From contig NZ_JAHUTN010000002.1 in assembly GCF_019209935.1 (NCBI RefSeq), positions 186,001 through 250,000 of the forward strand: DNA of 64,000 nt. The letters run 5' to 3'. The stretch is from Corynebacterium sp. TAE3-ERU16 (GTDB lineage Bacteria > Actinomycetota > Actinomycetes > Mycobacteriales > Mycobacteriaceae). Below, one piece after another: positions 45,780 to 53,616 of the stretch. The position numbers were made by a program, and so were the translations under genes. The notes below the pieces were generated by a model, which worked only from the letters and a program-made list of their open reading frames with translations, did no database searches and was not told the origin of the DNA. Numbering within the stretch: position 1 is the first letter of the stretch; every line of letters starts with the position of its first letter.

Positions 45780-46813
45780 TCCCCCGGATCCAGACGCAGG
45801 AATCCGGTCACTTCCCAGGTGTCGGCCGCCGCCGGTTCCTTACCGCAGGACTTGAGGACCGGAGGAAGGTCCCGGTGCCGGAGTTCCACCGACCAGCGGC
45901 CTCCACCGGGCCGGACGACCGTGCGTCGCACGGTGTCCGCGGTCGGGGCCCCGTCCCAGAACACGGCGAGTTCCCCCGGCGCCACGGGACATTCCCTCGC
46001 GGCCAGCTCCGCGGCCACGTACACCTCGGCCGCCTGGCCGGGACCGTCATAGCAGCCCCTGCCTCGCAGGCCGGGCAACGGAAGTTCACCGCGCGCCAGG
46101 GTCGCCAGCATCGCCATCCCCTGATCCGTGCTGATCCGACCGTAGGAGTAACCCCAGGGAAGGAGAATCATCGACGGTGCGAAACGGTGCCCTCCGGTGT
46201 GCGAGGATTCCCACACCACATCAGGTGACTCGCCGGTACCGGATTCACTCCCGGCACCGTCGACGGAACACGGCCCCGTGCTTCCATCACGGAGAAGAGC
46301 CTCCATCGAGGAGGCTGCGGAACGCATGGCACTCGCCATCGGGCGCCCCTTCACCGCGCAACACAGATCGCGCTTGCCGTGCGTGCAGACGAGTACCAGG
46401 GGGTGGGAGACCGGACGCATCCCGAGTACGGCGTTGCGCCCAGGCCCGCTCAGGTCGAGGGCCAACACGTCCTCCATCCCACCGGGCAGGTCACAGGCCT
46501 CGATCGACGGGGGCGGAGCGTCCGGGGACGGCGATGAGGTGAAGATCAGGTAGGCCCGGATCGGCACCCCCTCGTGGGAGTGTCGCCCCGGCCTGCGGAT
46601 CAGGTGGAACGCGGCTCCGGCCCCCTCCACGAATTCCCGGATCCGGTCCGCGAGTTCCCCACCGAGAGCCTCCCCGTCGAGCACGTCCCGCCCCCACCCG
46701 TGGGAATGCTCGACGATGAGATAGGTGGTGCCTTTCTTGGCGGTTCCCGGCAACGGCTCACCGTGGGCATCGGAGCACCTCGGGGGGCGGGCGGAATCCG
46801 TTCTGGAACTCAT
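45776..46813 (-). CDS. Sucrase/ferredoxin-like family protein
   Basis: A 345-residue protein with the thioredoxin-like ferredoxin signature of the Suc/Fer family: VCTHGKRDLCCAVKGRP near the middle and HTGGHRFAPSMILLPWG after it, whose cysteines and histidines may bind an iron-sulfur cluster. A winged-helix-like tail follows. Function in corynebacteria is unknown. It is the first gene of the coupled glycosyltransferase and hydrolase-like unit, an unusual neighbour. The ribosome site before the ATG is weak. Confidence 0.8.
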   Translation of the reverse strand: MSSRTDSARPPRCSDAHGEPLPGTAKKGTTYLIVEHSHGWGRDVLDGEALGGELADRIREFVEGAGAAFHLIRRPGRHSHEGVPIRAYLIFTSSPSPDAPPPSIEACDLPGGMEDVLALDLSGPGRNAVLGMRPVSHPLVLVCTHGKRDLCCAVKGRPMASAMRSAASSMEALLRDGSTGPCSVDGAGSESGTGESPDVVWESSHTGGHRFAPSMILLPWGYSYGRISTDQGMAMLATLARGELPLPGLRGRGCYDGPGQAAEVYVAAELAARECPVAPGELAVFWDGAPTADTVRRTVVRPGGGRWSVELRHRDLPPVLKSCGKEPAAADTWEVTGFLRLDPGE

Positions 46814-46967
46814 GTGCCAAGAATAACCACGACGGGACCGGACGCATCCGGGTGGGCGGCCACGGGCCGACGCCGCGGACGGTGTCTTTCACAACAATTC
46901 TCTCACGATCCCACACAATTCGACCGAGAACTTTCCCTGATGCCCCGGCGACAGTTACCGTGAAGCC

Positions 46968-47639
46968 ATGACTCTCCCACCTGTGAAAATCTCGCCGCGA
47001 CACACTGTCGGGGTGATCGGGGTGGCCAGCGCACTCGCACTGTCCGCCTGCGGCACCACCGACGGCGGCGATCGCTCGGTCGACCCTGTCACCGCGGTGG
47101 GCACCGTCACCTCCACCATGACGAGGACGTCCTCCCCGAGCGGTCAGGATGAATCGGGAACCACCGGGGCCACACGTGCCGACGCCGGGCTCACCCCGCT
47201 GGGGGACGCCGACACCACGATGAAGACTCTGCGCCCGGAGCCGGGGGCGCAACTCGTGGTCACCGGGGTCCGGCTGGGAACGCACGAGGGCTTCGACCGT
47301 GTTGTCTTCGATCTCGCCGGCGACGGATCCCCCGGCTGGTTCATCGACTACAACGACCGCCCGGCGGAGCAGGGGAGCGGATTCCCGATCGAGTTCCCCG
47401 GAGACTCCGCGATCGAGGTCAACATCGACGGCACCACCTACCCCTTCAACCTCGGCATGGAAGCCCCGCAGATCGGGACGACCACAGGCCCCGGCCCCAT
47501 CGTGGCGGGTGTGACCTCCGGGATCAGCTTCGAGGGCCGAACCCAGTTCGTCATCGGGGTCAACGGTGGCAGACACCCCTACTCCGTCCAGACCCTGGAG
47601 AATCCCTCCCGGCTGGTCATCGACATCCTGCGGGGCTAG
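46968..47639 (+). CDS. AMIN-like domain lipoprotein
   Basis: A 223-residue lipoprotein with lipobox LSAC (Cys near residue 28), a Ser/Thr-rich spacer, and an AMIN-like beta domain from about residue 95 (GVRLGTHEGFDRVVFDLAG, then GRTQFVIGVNGGRHPYSV and LENPSRLVIDI). AMIN-type domains bind peptidoglycan or envelope partners. It diverges from the sucrase/ferredoxin-like gene and converges on imuB with an 11-nt gap. Confidence 0.82.
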   Translation: MTLPPVKISPRHTVGVIGVASALALSACGTTDGGDRSVDPVTAVGTVTSTMTRTSSPSGQDESGTTGATRADAGLTPLGDADTTMKTLRPEPGAQLVVTGVRLGTHEGFDRVVFDLAGDGSPGWFIDYNDRPAEQGSGFPIEFPGDSAIEVNIDGTTYPFNLGMEAPQIGTTTGPGPIVAGVTSGISFEGRTQFVIGVNGGRHPYSVQTLENPSRLVIDILRG

Positions 47640-47650
47640 GGCCGACCCGG

Positions 47651-49285
47651 TCAGCGGTAGCTGGCCTCGATGAGCCACCGTTCCTTCAGCCACATCAGCA
47701 GCCACGCCTGGCACCCGGCCCCCTCCCGATCCGACGTGTCTTCGGCGATGATCTGCACCCGCGCGCACCTGAACCGGGCATCCGGGTCCCACCACCGTTC
47801 GTCCACGGGCCACGGCCCGGCCCATCCGGTCACCCGGTACCGGGCCGTACCCCAGTGCACCGTGTGCGGTGGTCGGTCGAGCAGGACCTCAGCCGTCACC
47901 TTCACCGGATGATCCCCGGCGTCGAGGAGTCGCACCCGGGACGCCGGGTGCGCGACTCCCCCTCCGCACCTGGCCGGATGCGGGCCGGGCACCGCACCGG
48001 GCCATCCGGAAGCATCACGGACCGGGCCGCGGTCCTCCCCCACCGGGACGAACTCGATGCGTTCGACCGGACTCCGCCCTCCGGTGGGCCGGGGACGGAG
48101 AACCGCATCCGTCCCCAACACCGACTGCACCCGGGTGATCACCCGCCCCGCGGCACCATCGGCCGCGGTACCGGTGTCCCACAGTCCCGTCCCCTCCGGG
48201 GCCGTGACCTCCACCGGGTCGAGTGTCAGCCGGACGATCCCGGAATCCGGGGCCCCGTCGTCCGGGACTCCGGCACCGGGGGTCTCCGCCATGCGGGACG
48301 TGAGCCATCCGTCGAGCTGCCACCGCACCCTCTCCGCCGTCGACTGCTCGGTGAGCGGTTCCCGGGTGCGCCAGATCCGTTCGAGCACACTCTCCCGTCC
48401 GTCCACGAGGATCCTGGCCTGCACCTTGAGTCGTCGACAACACAGGCCGGCATCAGCCAGCCGCAGGTGCAGCCTCGTGGCCAGCGCGCGGGCGAGGAAC
48501 GCGGCCTCGTCGACCCTGGCGACGGGAATGTCCGGTTCATGGTTCACCGCCAGTGGGGTCGCCGGGAGTACCGGTGCGATCGCCCCGGCGGTCTCCGCGC
48601 GGGCCAGTCGGTGCAGCGCGGCCCCGGATACCCCGAAACGGGTCATCACCGCCGGCCCGGGGAGAGCCGCGAGTTCACCGAAGGTCCGCACCCCGAGCTC
48701 CACGAAGGTCTCGACGGTGCCCGGAGCACAACCGAGCGCATCCTCCGCGACAGCGAGCCGGAGGTCCCCGGGTGCGAGGAACTCGGCGGAGCCGCCCTCC
48801 GGGACCACCGCCCCCACACGGGCGGCGATGAGTGCGGTGGCGATCTCGTCGGCGATCCCGGCGAAACAGTCCACACCGGCGAGCGCCGCCGCGTCGATGA
48901 GCCGCTGCGCCGCGGTGTCCTCCCCTCCGTGGTACCTCGCCGCCGCGGCCGCGTCGACGATGAGCAGCCCGGGGCGCAGCACCTCGACGGACGCGGCGAC
49001 ATCATCCACCCCGGCCAGCACCTGCTCGAACATGCGGGCGTCGCGCTCCGGGACGTCGTCGATCAGTGTCAGTGCCGGACAGATCTCGCGGGCCCGCCGC
49101 AATCTCATCCCACGACGCACACCGGCCTTCCTGGCCTGAACCCCGCAGACCTTCACCACGCCCCGCACCGGGCCCGATCCCGCGACGGCGACCGGGGCAC
49201 CGCCATCGGGCACATCACCGGCGAGCACGGCCGCCTGGATCGGCCAGTCGGGAAACCACAGCGCCAGAATCCGGGTGGCACTCAT
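47651..49285 (-). CDS. imuB: ImuB, inactive Y-family polymerase-like subunit of the mutasome
   Basis: A 544-residue Y-family-like protein. It begins RILALWFPDWPIQAAV, in which the usual catalytic FxxDxDxFF motif is replaced by FPDWP, as in ImuB. The finger, palm, HhH (PGPAVMTRFGVSG) and little-finger regions follow and the C-terminal portion is longer than in DinB. ImuB acts as a hub joining DnaE2, the sliding clamp and ImuA'. It overlaps imuA' by 4 nt. A beta-clamp motif was not clearly located. Confidence 0.9.
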   Translation of the reverse strand: MSATRILALWFPDWPIQAAVLAGDVPDGGAPVAVAGSGPVRGVVKVCGVQARKAGVRRGMRLRRAREICPALTLIDDVPERDARMFEQVLAGVDDVAASVEVLRPGLLIVDAAAAARYHGGEDTAAQRLIDAAALAGVDCFAGIADEIATALIAARVGAVVPEGGSAEFLAPGDLRLAVAEDALGCAPGTVETFVELGVRTFGELAALPGPAVMTRFGVSGAALHRLARAETAGAIAPVLPATPLAVNHEPDIPVARVDEAAFLARALATRLHLRLADAGLCCRRLKVQARILVDGRESVLERIWRTREPLTEQSTAERVRWQLDGWLTSRMAETPGAGVPDDGAPDSGIVRLTLDPVEVTAPEGTGLWDTGTAADGAAGRVITRVQSVLGTDAVLRPRPTGGRSPVERIEFVPVGEDRGPVRDASGWPGAVPGPHPARCGGGVAHPASRVRLLDAGDHPVKVTAEVLLDRPPHTVHWGTARYRVTGWAGPWPVDERWWDPDARFRCARVQIIAEDTSDREGAGCQAWLLMWLKERWLIEASYR

Positions 49286-50148
49286 CCCGCCCGGACCACC
49301 TGCAGCCCCGGAATCCGGGGTGCCCGTCGGGCGACCCCCGGCGGATCAGTCCCCGGATCCCGCCCCACCCGCAGGAGAACCTCCCGCGGCGGCGCCCCTT
49401 TCGTCACGACCTCCACGGAGAGATCGAAACCTCTGATCCGGCCCGAACCGGCACCGACGCCGTGATAGGCCGTGATGTCCGCGTCGATCCGCACCGCGGG
49501 TGCCGGGAACCGGGCGCCGACGACGAGAAGGGCGGCGGTCCCCCGCCGCACCCTGGCGAGCAACGACCTGGTCTGCGTGGCACTGACCCGGACGTTCCCG
49601 GCACTGCGGTGGACGACGAGGTCCATCCCCTCGACGAGCATGCCTGCGACGGAGAAGGACCTGTCCCCCGGGTCCGGGACGACCACGATCGAGTCGAGGA
49701 CCCCACCGGCGTCGGCGACTCCGGTGAGCAGGAGATCCGGCCACCCGACCACGGCCACGTGGGAGCCGCCTCCTGTCGCGGCGGCGAGGAGCTCGATGAT
49801 GAACGCCGGGCAGTCCGCCACCGTGGTGATCGCACGACGCGGGAGCCCGCCCCCGGGCAGACAGTCGGCGAGCGCCCCTGGAACCGGGACCACGGAATGC
49901 GCGGTGACACCGGCCGCACCGGTTTTCCCGGCGGTATGCAGGGAACGGTGTCTCCCCCCGGGAGCCGCACCGGACACCGGCGCGGAACGGAGATCGGACG
50001 CGGTCACCGGGGACGATCCACCGCCCATCGTCGCGAGTGCGGCCTTCAGTGCACGGACACGCTCCGGGCGGTCCAGCCCGGACAGGTCGGGAGCGCGGAC
50101 CACACCGTCACCGGTTCGAACATGTGTTCCATTCACATCCTCAGTCAA
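49282..50148 (-). CDS. imuA': ImuA'-like SOS mutagenesis accessory protein
   Basis: A protein of up to 288 residues related to the RecA-like ImuA/ImuA' group: PGALADCLPGGGLPRRAITT stands where the RecA-fold N terminus is expected, with FIIELLAAATGGGSHVAVVGW after it. It has no signal peptide and is coupled to imuB. The annotated ATG at 50148 is doubtful because an SOS box covers codons 6-11. GTG at 50103 (VVRAPDLSGLDRP) is a good alternative and would give 273 residues. The family works with ImuB and DnaE2 in damage-induced mutagenesis. Confidence 0.85.
   Translation of the reverse strand: MTEDVNGTHVRTGDGVVRAPDLSGLDRPERVRALKAALATMGGGSSPVTASDLRSAPVSGAAPGGRHRSLHTAGKTGAAGVTAHSVVPVPGALADCLPGGGLPRRAITTVADCPAFIIELLAAATGGGSHVAVVGWPDLLLTGVADAGGVLDSIVVVPDPGDRSFSVAGMLVEGMDLVVHRSAGNVRVSATQTRSLLARVRRGTAALLVVGARFPAPAVRIDADITAYHGVGAGSGRIRGFDLSVEVVTKGAPPREVLLRVGRDPGTDPPGVARRAPRIPGLQVVRAG
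50116..50131. promoter_or_regulatory. LexA (SOS) box at the imuA'-imuB promoter
   Basis: TCGAACATGTGTTCCA matches the corynebacterial LexA motif TCGAANANNTGTTCGA at all but one fixed position. Confidence 0.75.
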
Positions 50149-50218
50149 CTCGACGTGCGCGGCGATTTCAAGCCGGATCCGGGCGATCCCCGATCAGCAC
50201 AGGTGGAAGGAGGTTTCG

Positions 50219-50917
50219 TCAGTCCAGCTTGTGGGACTGCGCCCACCGGGTGAGTGCGTGCCGGTTGGACTGCTGGGTCTTGCGCAGGATGTTCGAGGCG
50301 TGGGTCTCCACCGTCTTGACCGAGATGAACAGCTCCGTGCCGATCTCCCGGTAGGTGTATCCGCGGGCGAGCAGGCGCAGGACCTCGAGTTCCCGCCGGG
50401 TGAGAGCGTCGACGAGCGGATCCGCCTGCGGTACCGACTGCTGCCTCTCGACGGCGGCGTCCGCCTCAGGTGCATCCACCACACCGGCACCGGCTCCGGC
50501 GTCCGGTGCACAGAAGGCGTCGAGAACGAATCCGGCGAGTCTCGGGGAGAACACCGCGTCACCGTCCCGGACCCGGCGCACCGCATCAGCGAGTTCCTCC
50601 CCGGAGATCGTCTTGGTCACGTAGCCGCGTGCCCCCTCACGGATCACGGCGATCACGTCCTCCGCAGCATCGGACACGGACAACGCGAGGAACACCGTGT
50701 CCGGGCACCGGCGCCGGACCTCCCGGATCACCGCACATCCACCACCGTCCGGCATGTGGACGTCGAGGAGCACGACGTCAGGGGCCGTCGAGACGATCCC
50801 CTCGACCGCCTCAGTCACGGTGCCCGCCTCCCCGACGATGTCCGCCACCCCGGACAGTTCCGCCCGCACCCCCGCGCGGAACACCGAGTGGTCATCCACC
50901 AGAAACACCGTGATCAT
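50219..50917 (-). CDS. LuxR/NarL-family response regulator
   Basis: A 232-residue regulator with a receiver domain (MITVFLVDDHSVFRAGV; phospho-acceptor Asp52 in VVLLDVHMP; Lys in YVTKTISGEEL) and a C-terminal LuxR helix-turn-helix (LTRRELEVLRLLARGYTYRE, then VKTVETHASNILRK). The ATG at 50917 has GGAG upstream, better than the in-frame ATG at 50932. It lies 45 nt after its kinase. It may bind the inverted repeat between the kinase gene and the pspC-like gene. Confidence 0.9.
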   Translation of the reverse strand: MITVFLVDDHSVFRAGVRAELSGVADIVGEAGTVTEAVEGIVSTAPDVVLLDVHMPDGGGCAVIREVRRRCPDTVFLALSVSDAAEDVIAVIREGARGYVTKTISGEELADAVRRVRDGDAVFSPRLAGFVLDAFCAPDAGAGAGVVDAPEADAAVERQQSVPQADPLVDALTRRELEVLRLLARGYTYREIGTELFISVKTVETHASNILRKTQQSNRHALTRWAQSHKLD

Positions 50918-50962
50918 GTCCGCTCCGTCCACCTCACCCGTCGCATCTGCACACCCCCGAGA

Positions 50963-52168
50963 TTACCCGTCGACGGGCACACGGAGGATGACCTCGGTGC
51001 CGTCTCCGGGGGCGGATCTGATCTGCACGGTGCCACCGGCGCGGGTGACCCGGCCCCGCACCGATTCCACCAACCCGTGGTGTCCGTCCGGGATCTTCTC
51101 CGGGTCGAATCCACAGCCCCTGTCCCGGACGTAGACGGACAGTTCCCCGGCGAGGTTCTCGGCGTAGACGTCGATCTCCCGGACACCGGAATGCCGCGCG
51201 GCGTTGACCATGGATTCCCGGGCCGCGAGGACGAGCGCCCGGGTGGTCTCGGTGAGGGGGCCGTCCGCACCCACGGTGACCGGTGCGATCCGGACGGAGT
51301 ATGTGTCCTCGACCTCCCCGCACGCGAGTTTCAGCGCGGCGAACACGGTGGTGGCGGCACCTGCAGCAGCGTTCTCCCGCTGGCCGAACAGCCACTGCCG
51401 GAGCTCACGTTCCTGACTGCGCGCGAGTGCGGCGATCTCCGTGTCCTCCCCGGCGCGCTTCTGGATCAGCGCGAGTGTCTGCAGGACCGAGTCGTGCAGT
51501 CGGGAGGCGATCTCGGCGCGTTCGGCGGCCGCGAGACGTTCCGCACGTTCCAGGGTGAGTTCCTCCCACATCTTCAAACCGAGTGGCACGCCGAGAACCG
51601 CGACCCCCGCGAGGGTGAGCAGCACCGCCATGAGGGTCGTCCCGAAGGCCTGCCGGTTCTCCCAGTTCACCAGCACGAGAACGATCCCGGTGAGCACGAG
51701 CGTCCCGCCTGCCAGGAGCGTGGGCACCCCACCGCGCAGCTCCGAGAAATCCATGCCGCGGTCATAGGTGCGCCAGACGATGACGGCTCCGAGTCCGACG
51801 ATCAGAAGCGGCCACCATCTCACCACCGTCGACCCGGCGACCAGGGCGAAGGCGGCCAGCGACCCGACGACGGCGAGCACGACCAGGAGATGATCCGTCC
51901 GTGACGCCTCCGGCGCCCCGGCAGGTGCTCCGGGGGCCGGGGCACCTTCGGTCTGACTGAACAGCACCCAGATCAGCGCGTAGCAGAGCACCCCGGCACC
52001 GCTGAGCAGGCAGCTGAGGGCGAGCAGCAACCGTACGATCCGGACATCGACCCCGAGGTGCCGGGACAGCCCTGTCGCCACTCCCCCGATGACGCGCCCC
52101 TGACGGACCCGGGTGAAGCGGGGATAGGGCCGTGGTGGTGTCTGGGCCGGAGCAGGGGGTGTCGCCAT
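50963..52168 (-). CDS. PspC-domain sensor histidine kinase (HisKA_3 type)
   Basis: A 401-residue membrane kinase. A PspC domain (about residues 15-75: GRVIGGVATGLSRHLGVDVR) is followed by four further hydrophobic segments, then the HisKA_3 box AEIASRLHDSVLQTLALI with the phosphorylated His, and an ATPase domain with N box RESMVNAARHSG and DRGCGFDPEKIPDGHHGL. The start at 52168 was chosen to fit the family and the divergent spacer; in-frame ATGs at 52204 and 52294 would put the inverted repeat inside the gene. It pairs with the downstream regulator and likely senses envelope stress. Confidence 0.88.
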   Translation of the reverse strand: MATPPAPAQTPPRPYPRFTRVRQGRVIGGVATGLSRHLGVDVRIVRLLLALSCLLSGAGVLCYALIWVLFSQTEGAPAPGAPAGAPEASRTDHLLVVLAVVGSLAAFALVAGSTVVRWWPLLIVGLGAVIVWRTYDRGMDFSELRGGVPTLLAGGTLVLTGIVLVLVNWENRQAFGTTLMAVLLTLAGVAVLGVPLGLKMWEELTLERAERLAAAERAEIASRLHDSVLQTLALIQKRAGEDTEIAALARSQERELRQWLFGQRENAAAGAATTVFAALKLACGEVEDTYSVRIAPVTVGADGPLTETTRALVLAARESMVNAARHSGVREIDVYAENLAGELSVYVRDRGCGFDPEKIPDGHHGLVESVRGRVTRAGGTVQIRSAPGDGTEVILRVPVDG

Positions 52169-52201
52169 GATCCCAATGATCGCACCGGTCTCATCAGGGA
52201 G

Positions 52202-52248
52202 CATCAGGGACCACCCTGATTTCCTGATATTCAGGGTGGTCCCTGATG
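52202..52248. promoter_or_regulatory. Perfect 18-bp inverted repeat in the divergent PspC promoter region
   Basis: CATCAGGGACCACCCTGA and its exact complement with an 11-nt spacer. An extra ATCAGGGA lies just outside at 52193. The repeat is 33 nt from each of the two start codons. Probably the binding site of the response regulator. Confidence 0.7.
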
Positions 52249-52281
52249 TGCCGCCACCGTTCCGGGTATCAGAATGAAGAC

Positions 52282-53607
52282 ATGGACAACACACCTCCCC
52301 CCACGGCCCCCGGTACCCGCGACATCAGCGACACCCTGCGTCAGATGTGGGCGACCCGTCCGCCCCGTATCCCCTCCGACCAGGGTGGAAACGGAAAGAT
52401 CGCCGGTGTCTGCGAGGGAATCGGCACCCGTTACAACGTCGATCCCACTCTCATCCGTGTCGCCTTCACCGTCGCGGCCCTGTGCGGTGGTGGAGTGCTG
52501 CTCTACCTCCTGGCGTGGCTCATCATGCCGCGCTGGTCCGTCCCGGTGTCCCCGGTGGAGGCGATCAGCCGGGCGGGCTCCGACCCCAGGTTGAAGAGCG
52601 AACGTTCACTCGGCTACACGCTGATCATCGTCATGCTGCTGGTCGCCTGGCCCGCCAGTTCCTCCGACGTGTTGTCCTCGTCGACGCTGCTGACGACGCT
52701 CGCCGGCTTCGCCGCATGGTGGCTGCTGCACAACCGGCAGCCGGACCCCCCGGAGGGACTGCTCGTCACCTCCCCCGACACCACCGACAACGGAGCAGAC
52801 GCCGACACCGGAACCCGGTCACCGGAACCCGGAGACAACGGGATGCGGGTCTCACCGAACCCGGGTCTCGTGCACCTGAAGCCTGCCGAGGGCTACGACA
52901 TTCCGGACGCACAGCCGGTGCCGCCAGACTGGGATCCGCTGGGCACGGTACCCGAGCTGTGGAACCTCCCGGAGCCGGGTCCCGTCCCGGCTCCGCCGCC
53001 AACCAGGAACCGGTGGATCACCGCGGGCGGGATCATCGCACTCGTGATCGGAGCGGCGGGCGGGATCGGACTGATCTCGCTCGGCATCGGTACGGCGTTC
53101 TTCGCCCTCACCGTTCCCTCTGTGGCCTGGACGTTCTGCGTCGGGGCACTCCTCGGGGGAACCGGCATCGGCGTGGGGATGCTCTCCCGGGGAGGTCTGC
53201 GCAAATCCGCGCTGATCCTGGGAATCGGCACCGTCGTGGCCCTGAGCGTCACGGCGGGCGGTACCCCCAGGATCAACTTCAGGGTCGGGGGTGACACCGC
53301 ATCGACCCGCATCGCCCCGACGTCCGGGGACACTCTCCCGTCCGACGTGGACAACGGTGTCGGGAAAACCGAACTGGATCTGCGTGGACTGCAACCGCTG
53401 ACCGAGAGCCGGAAGGTGGCCGTGTCCAACGGCGTGGGCAAGACCGTCGTGTGGTTGCCGACCGATGTGCCGGTCACACTGAACTGCTCGAACGGCGTCG
53501 GCAAGTTGGTGTGCACACCGGGTGACTACAACCCCGGTGCCGAGGGCGGACGACTCACCCTCGACGTGTCGAACGGCGTGGGCAAGGTCGTGGTCTACAC
53601 CGAGTGA
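52282..53607 (+). CDS. PspC-domain membrane protein with NGVGK repeats
   Basis: A 441-residue membrane protein with an N-terminal PspC domain (about residues 35-95: KIAGVCEGIGTRYNVDPTLI), two more hydrophobic pairs and a C-terminal beta domain in which NGVGK occurs four times in about 85 residues (VDNGVGKTELDL, VSNGVGKTVVWL, CSNGVGKLVCT, VSNGVGKVVVY). This resembles the LiaF/toastrack type of sensor or ligand domain. The ATG at 52282 was chosen by domain fit. It diverges from the PspC kinase and is likely its regulated partner. Confidence 0.85.
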   Translation: MDNTPPPTAPGTRDISDTLRQMWATRPPRIPSDQGGNGKIAGVCEGIGTRYNVDPTLIRVAFTVAALCGGGVLLYLLAWLIMPRWSVPVSPVEAISRAGSDPRLKSERSLGYTLIIVMLLVAWPASSSDVLSSSTLLTTLAGFAAWWLLHNRQPDPPEGLLVTSPDTTDNGADADTGTRSPEPGDNGMRVSPNPGLVHLKPAEGYDIPDAQPVPPDWDPLGTVPELWNLPEPGPVPAPPPTRNRWITAGGIIALVIGAAGGIGLISLGIGTAFFALTVPSVAWTFCVGALLGGTGIGVGMLSRGGLRKSALILGIGTVVALSVTAGGTPRINFRVGGDTASTRIAPTSGDTLPSDVDNGVGKTELDLRGLQPLTESRKVAVSNGVGKTVVWLPTDVPVTLNCSNGVGKLVCTPGDYNPGAEGGRLTLDVSNGVGKVVVYTE

Positions 53608-53616
53608 CCGGCGGGT

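Noticed and set aside
46758..47825. 355-codon minus-strand open frame
   Set aside because: Antisense to the AMIN-like lipoprotein gene, which has a signal peptide and a recognisable domain; the minus-strand product has neither.
47855..49465. 536-codon plus-strand open frame
   Set aside because: Antisense to imuB and imuA', both of which have clear family motifs.
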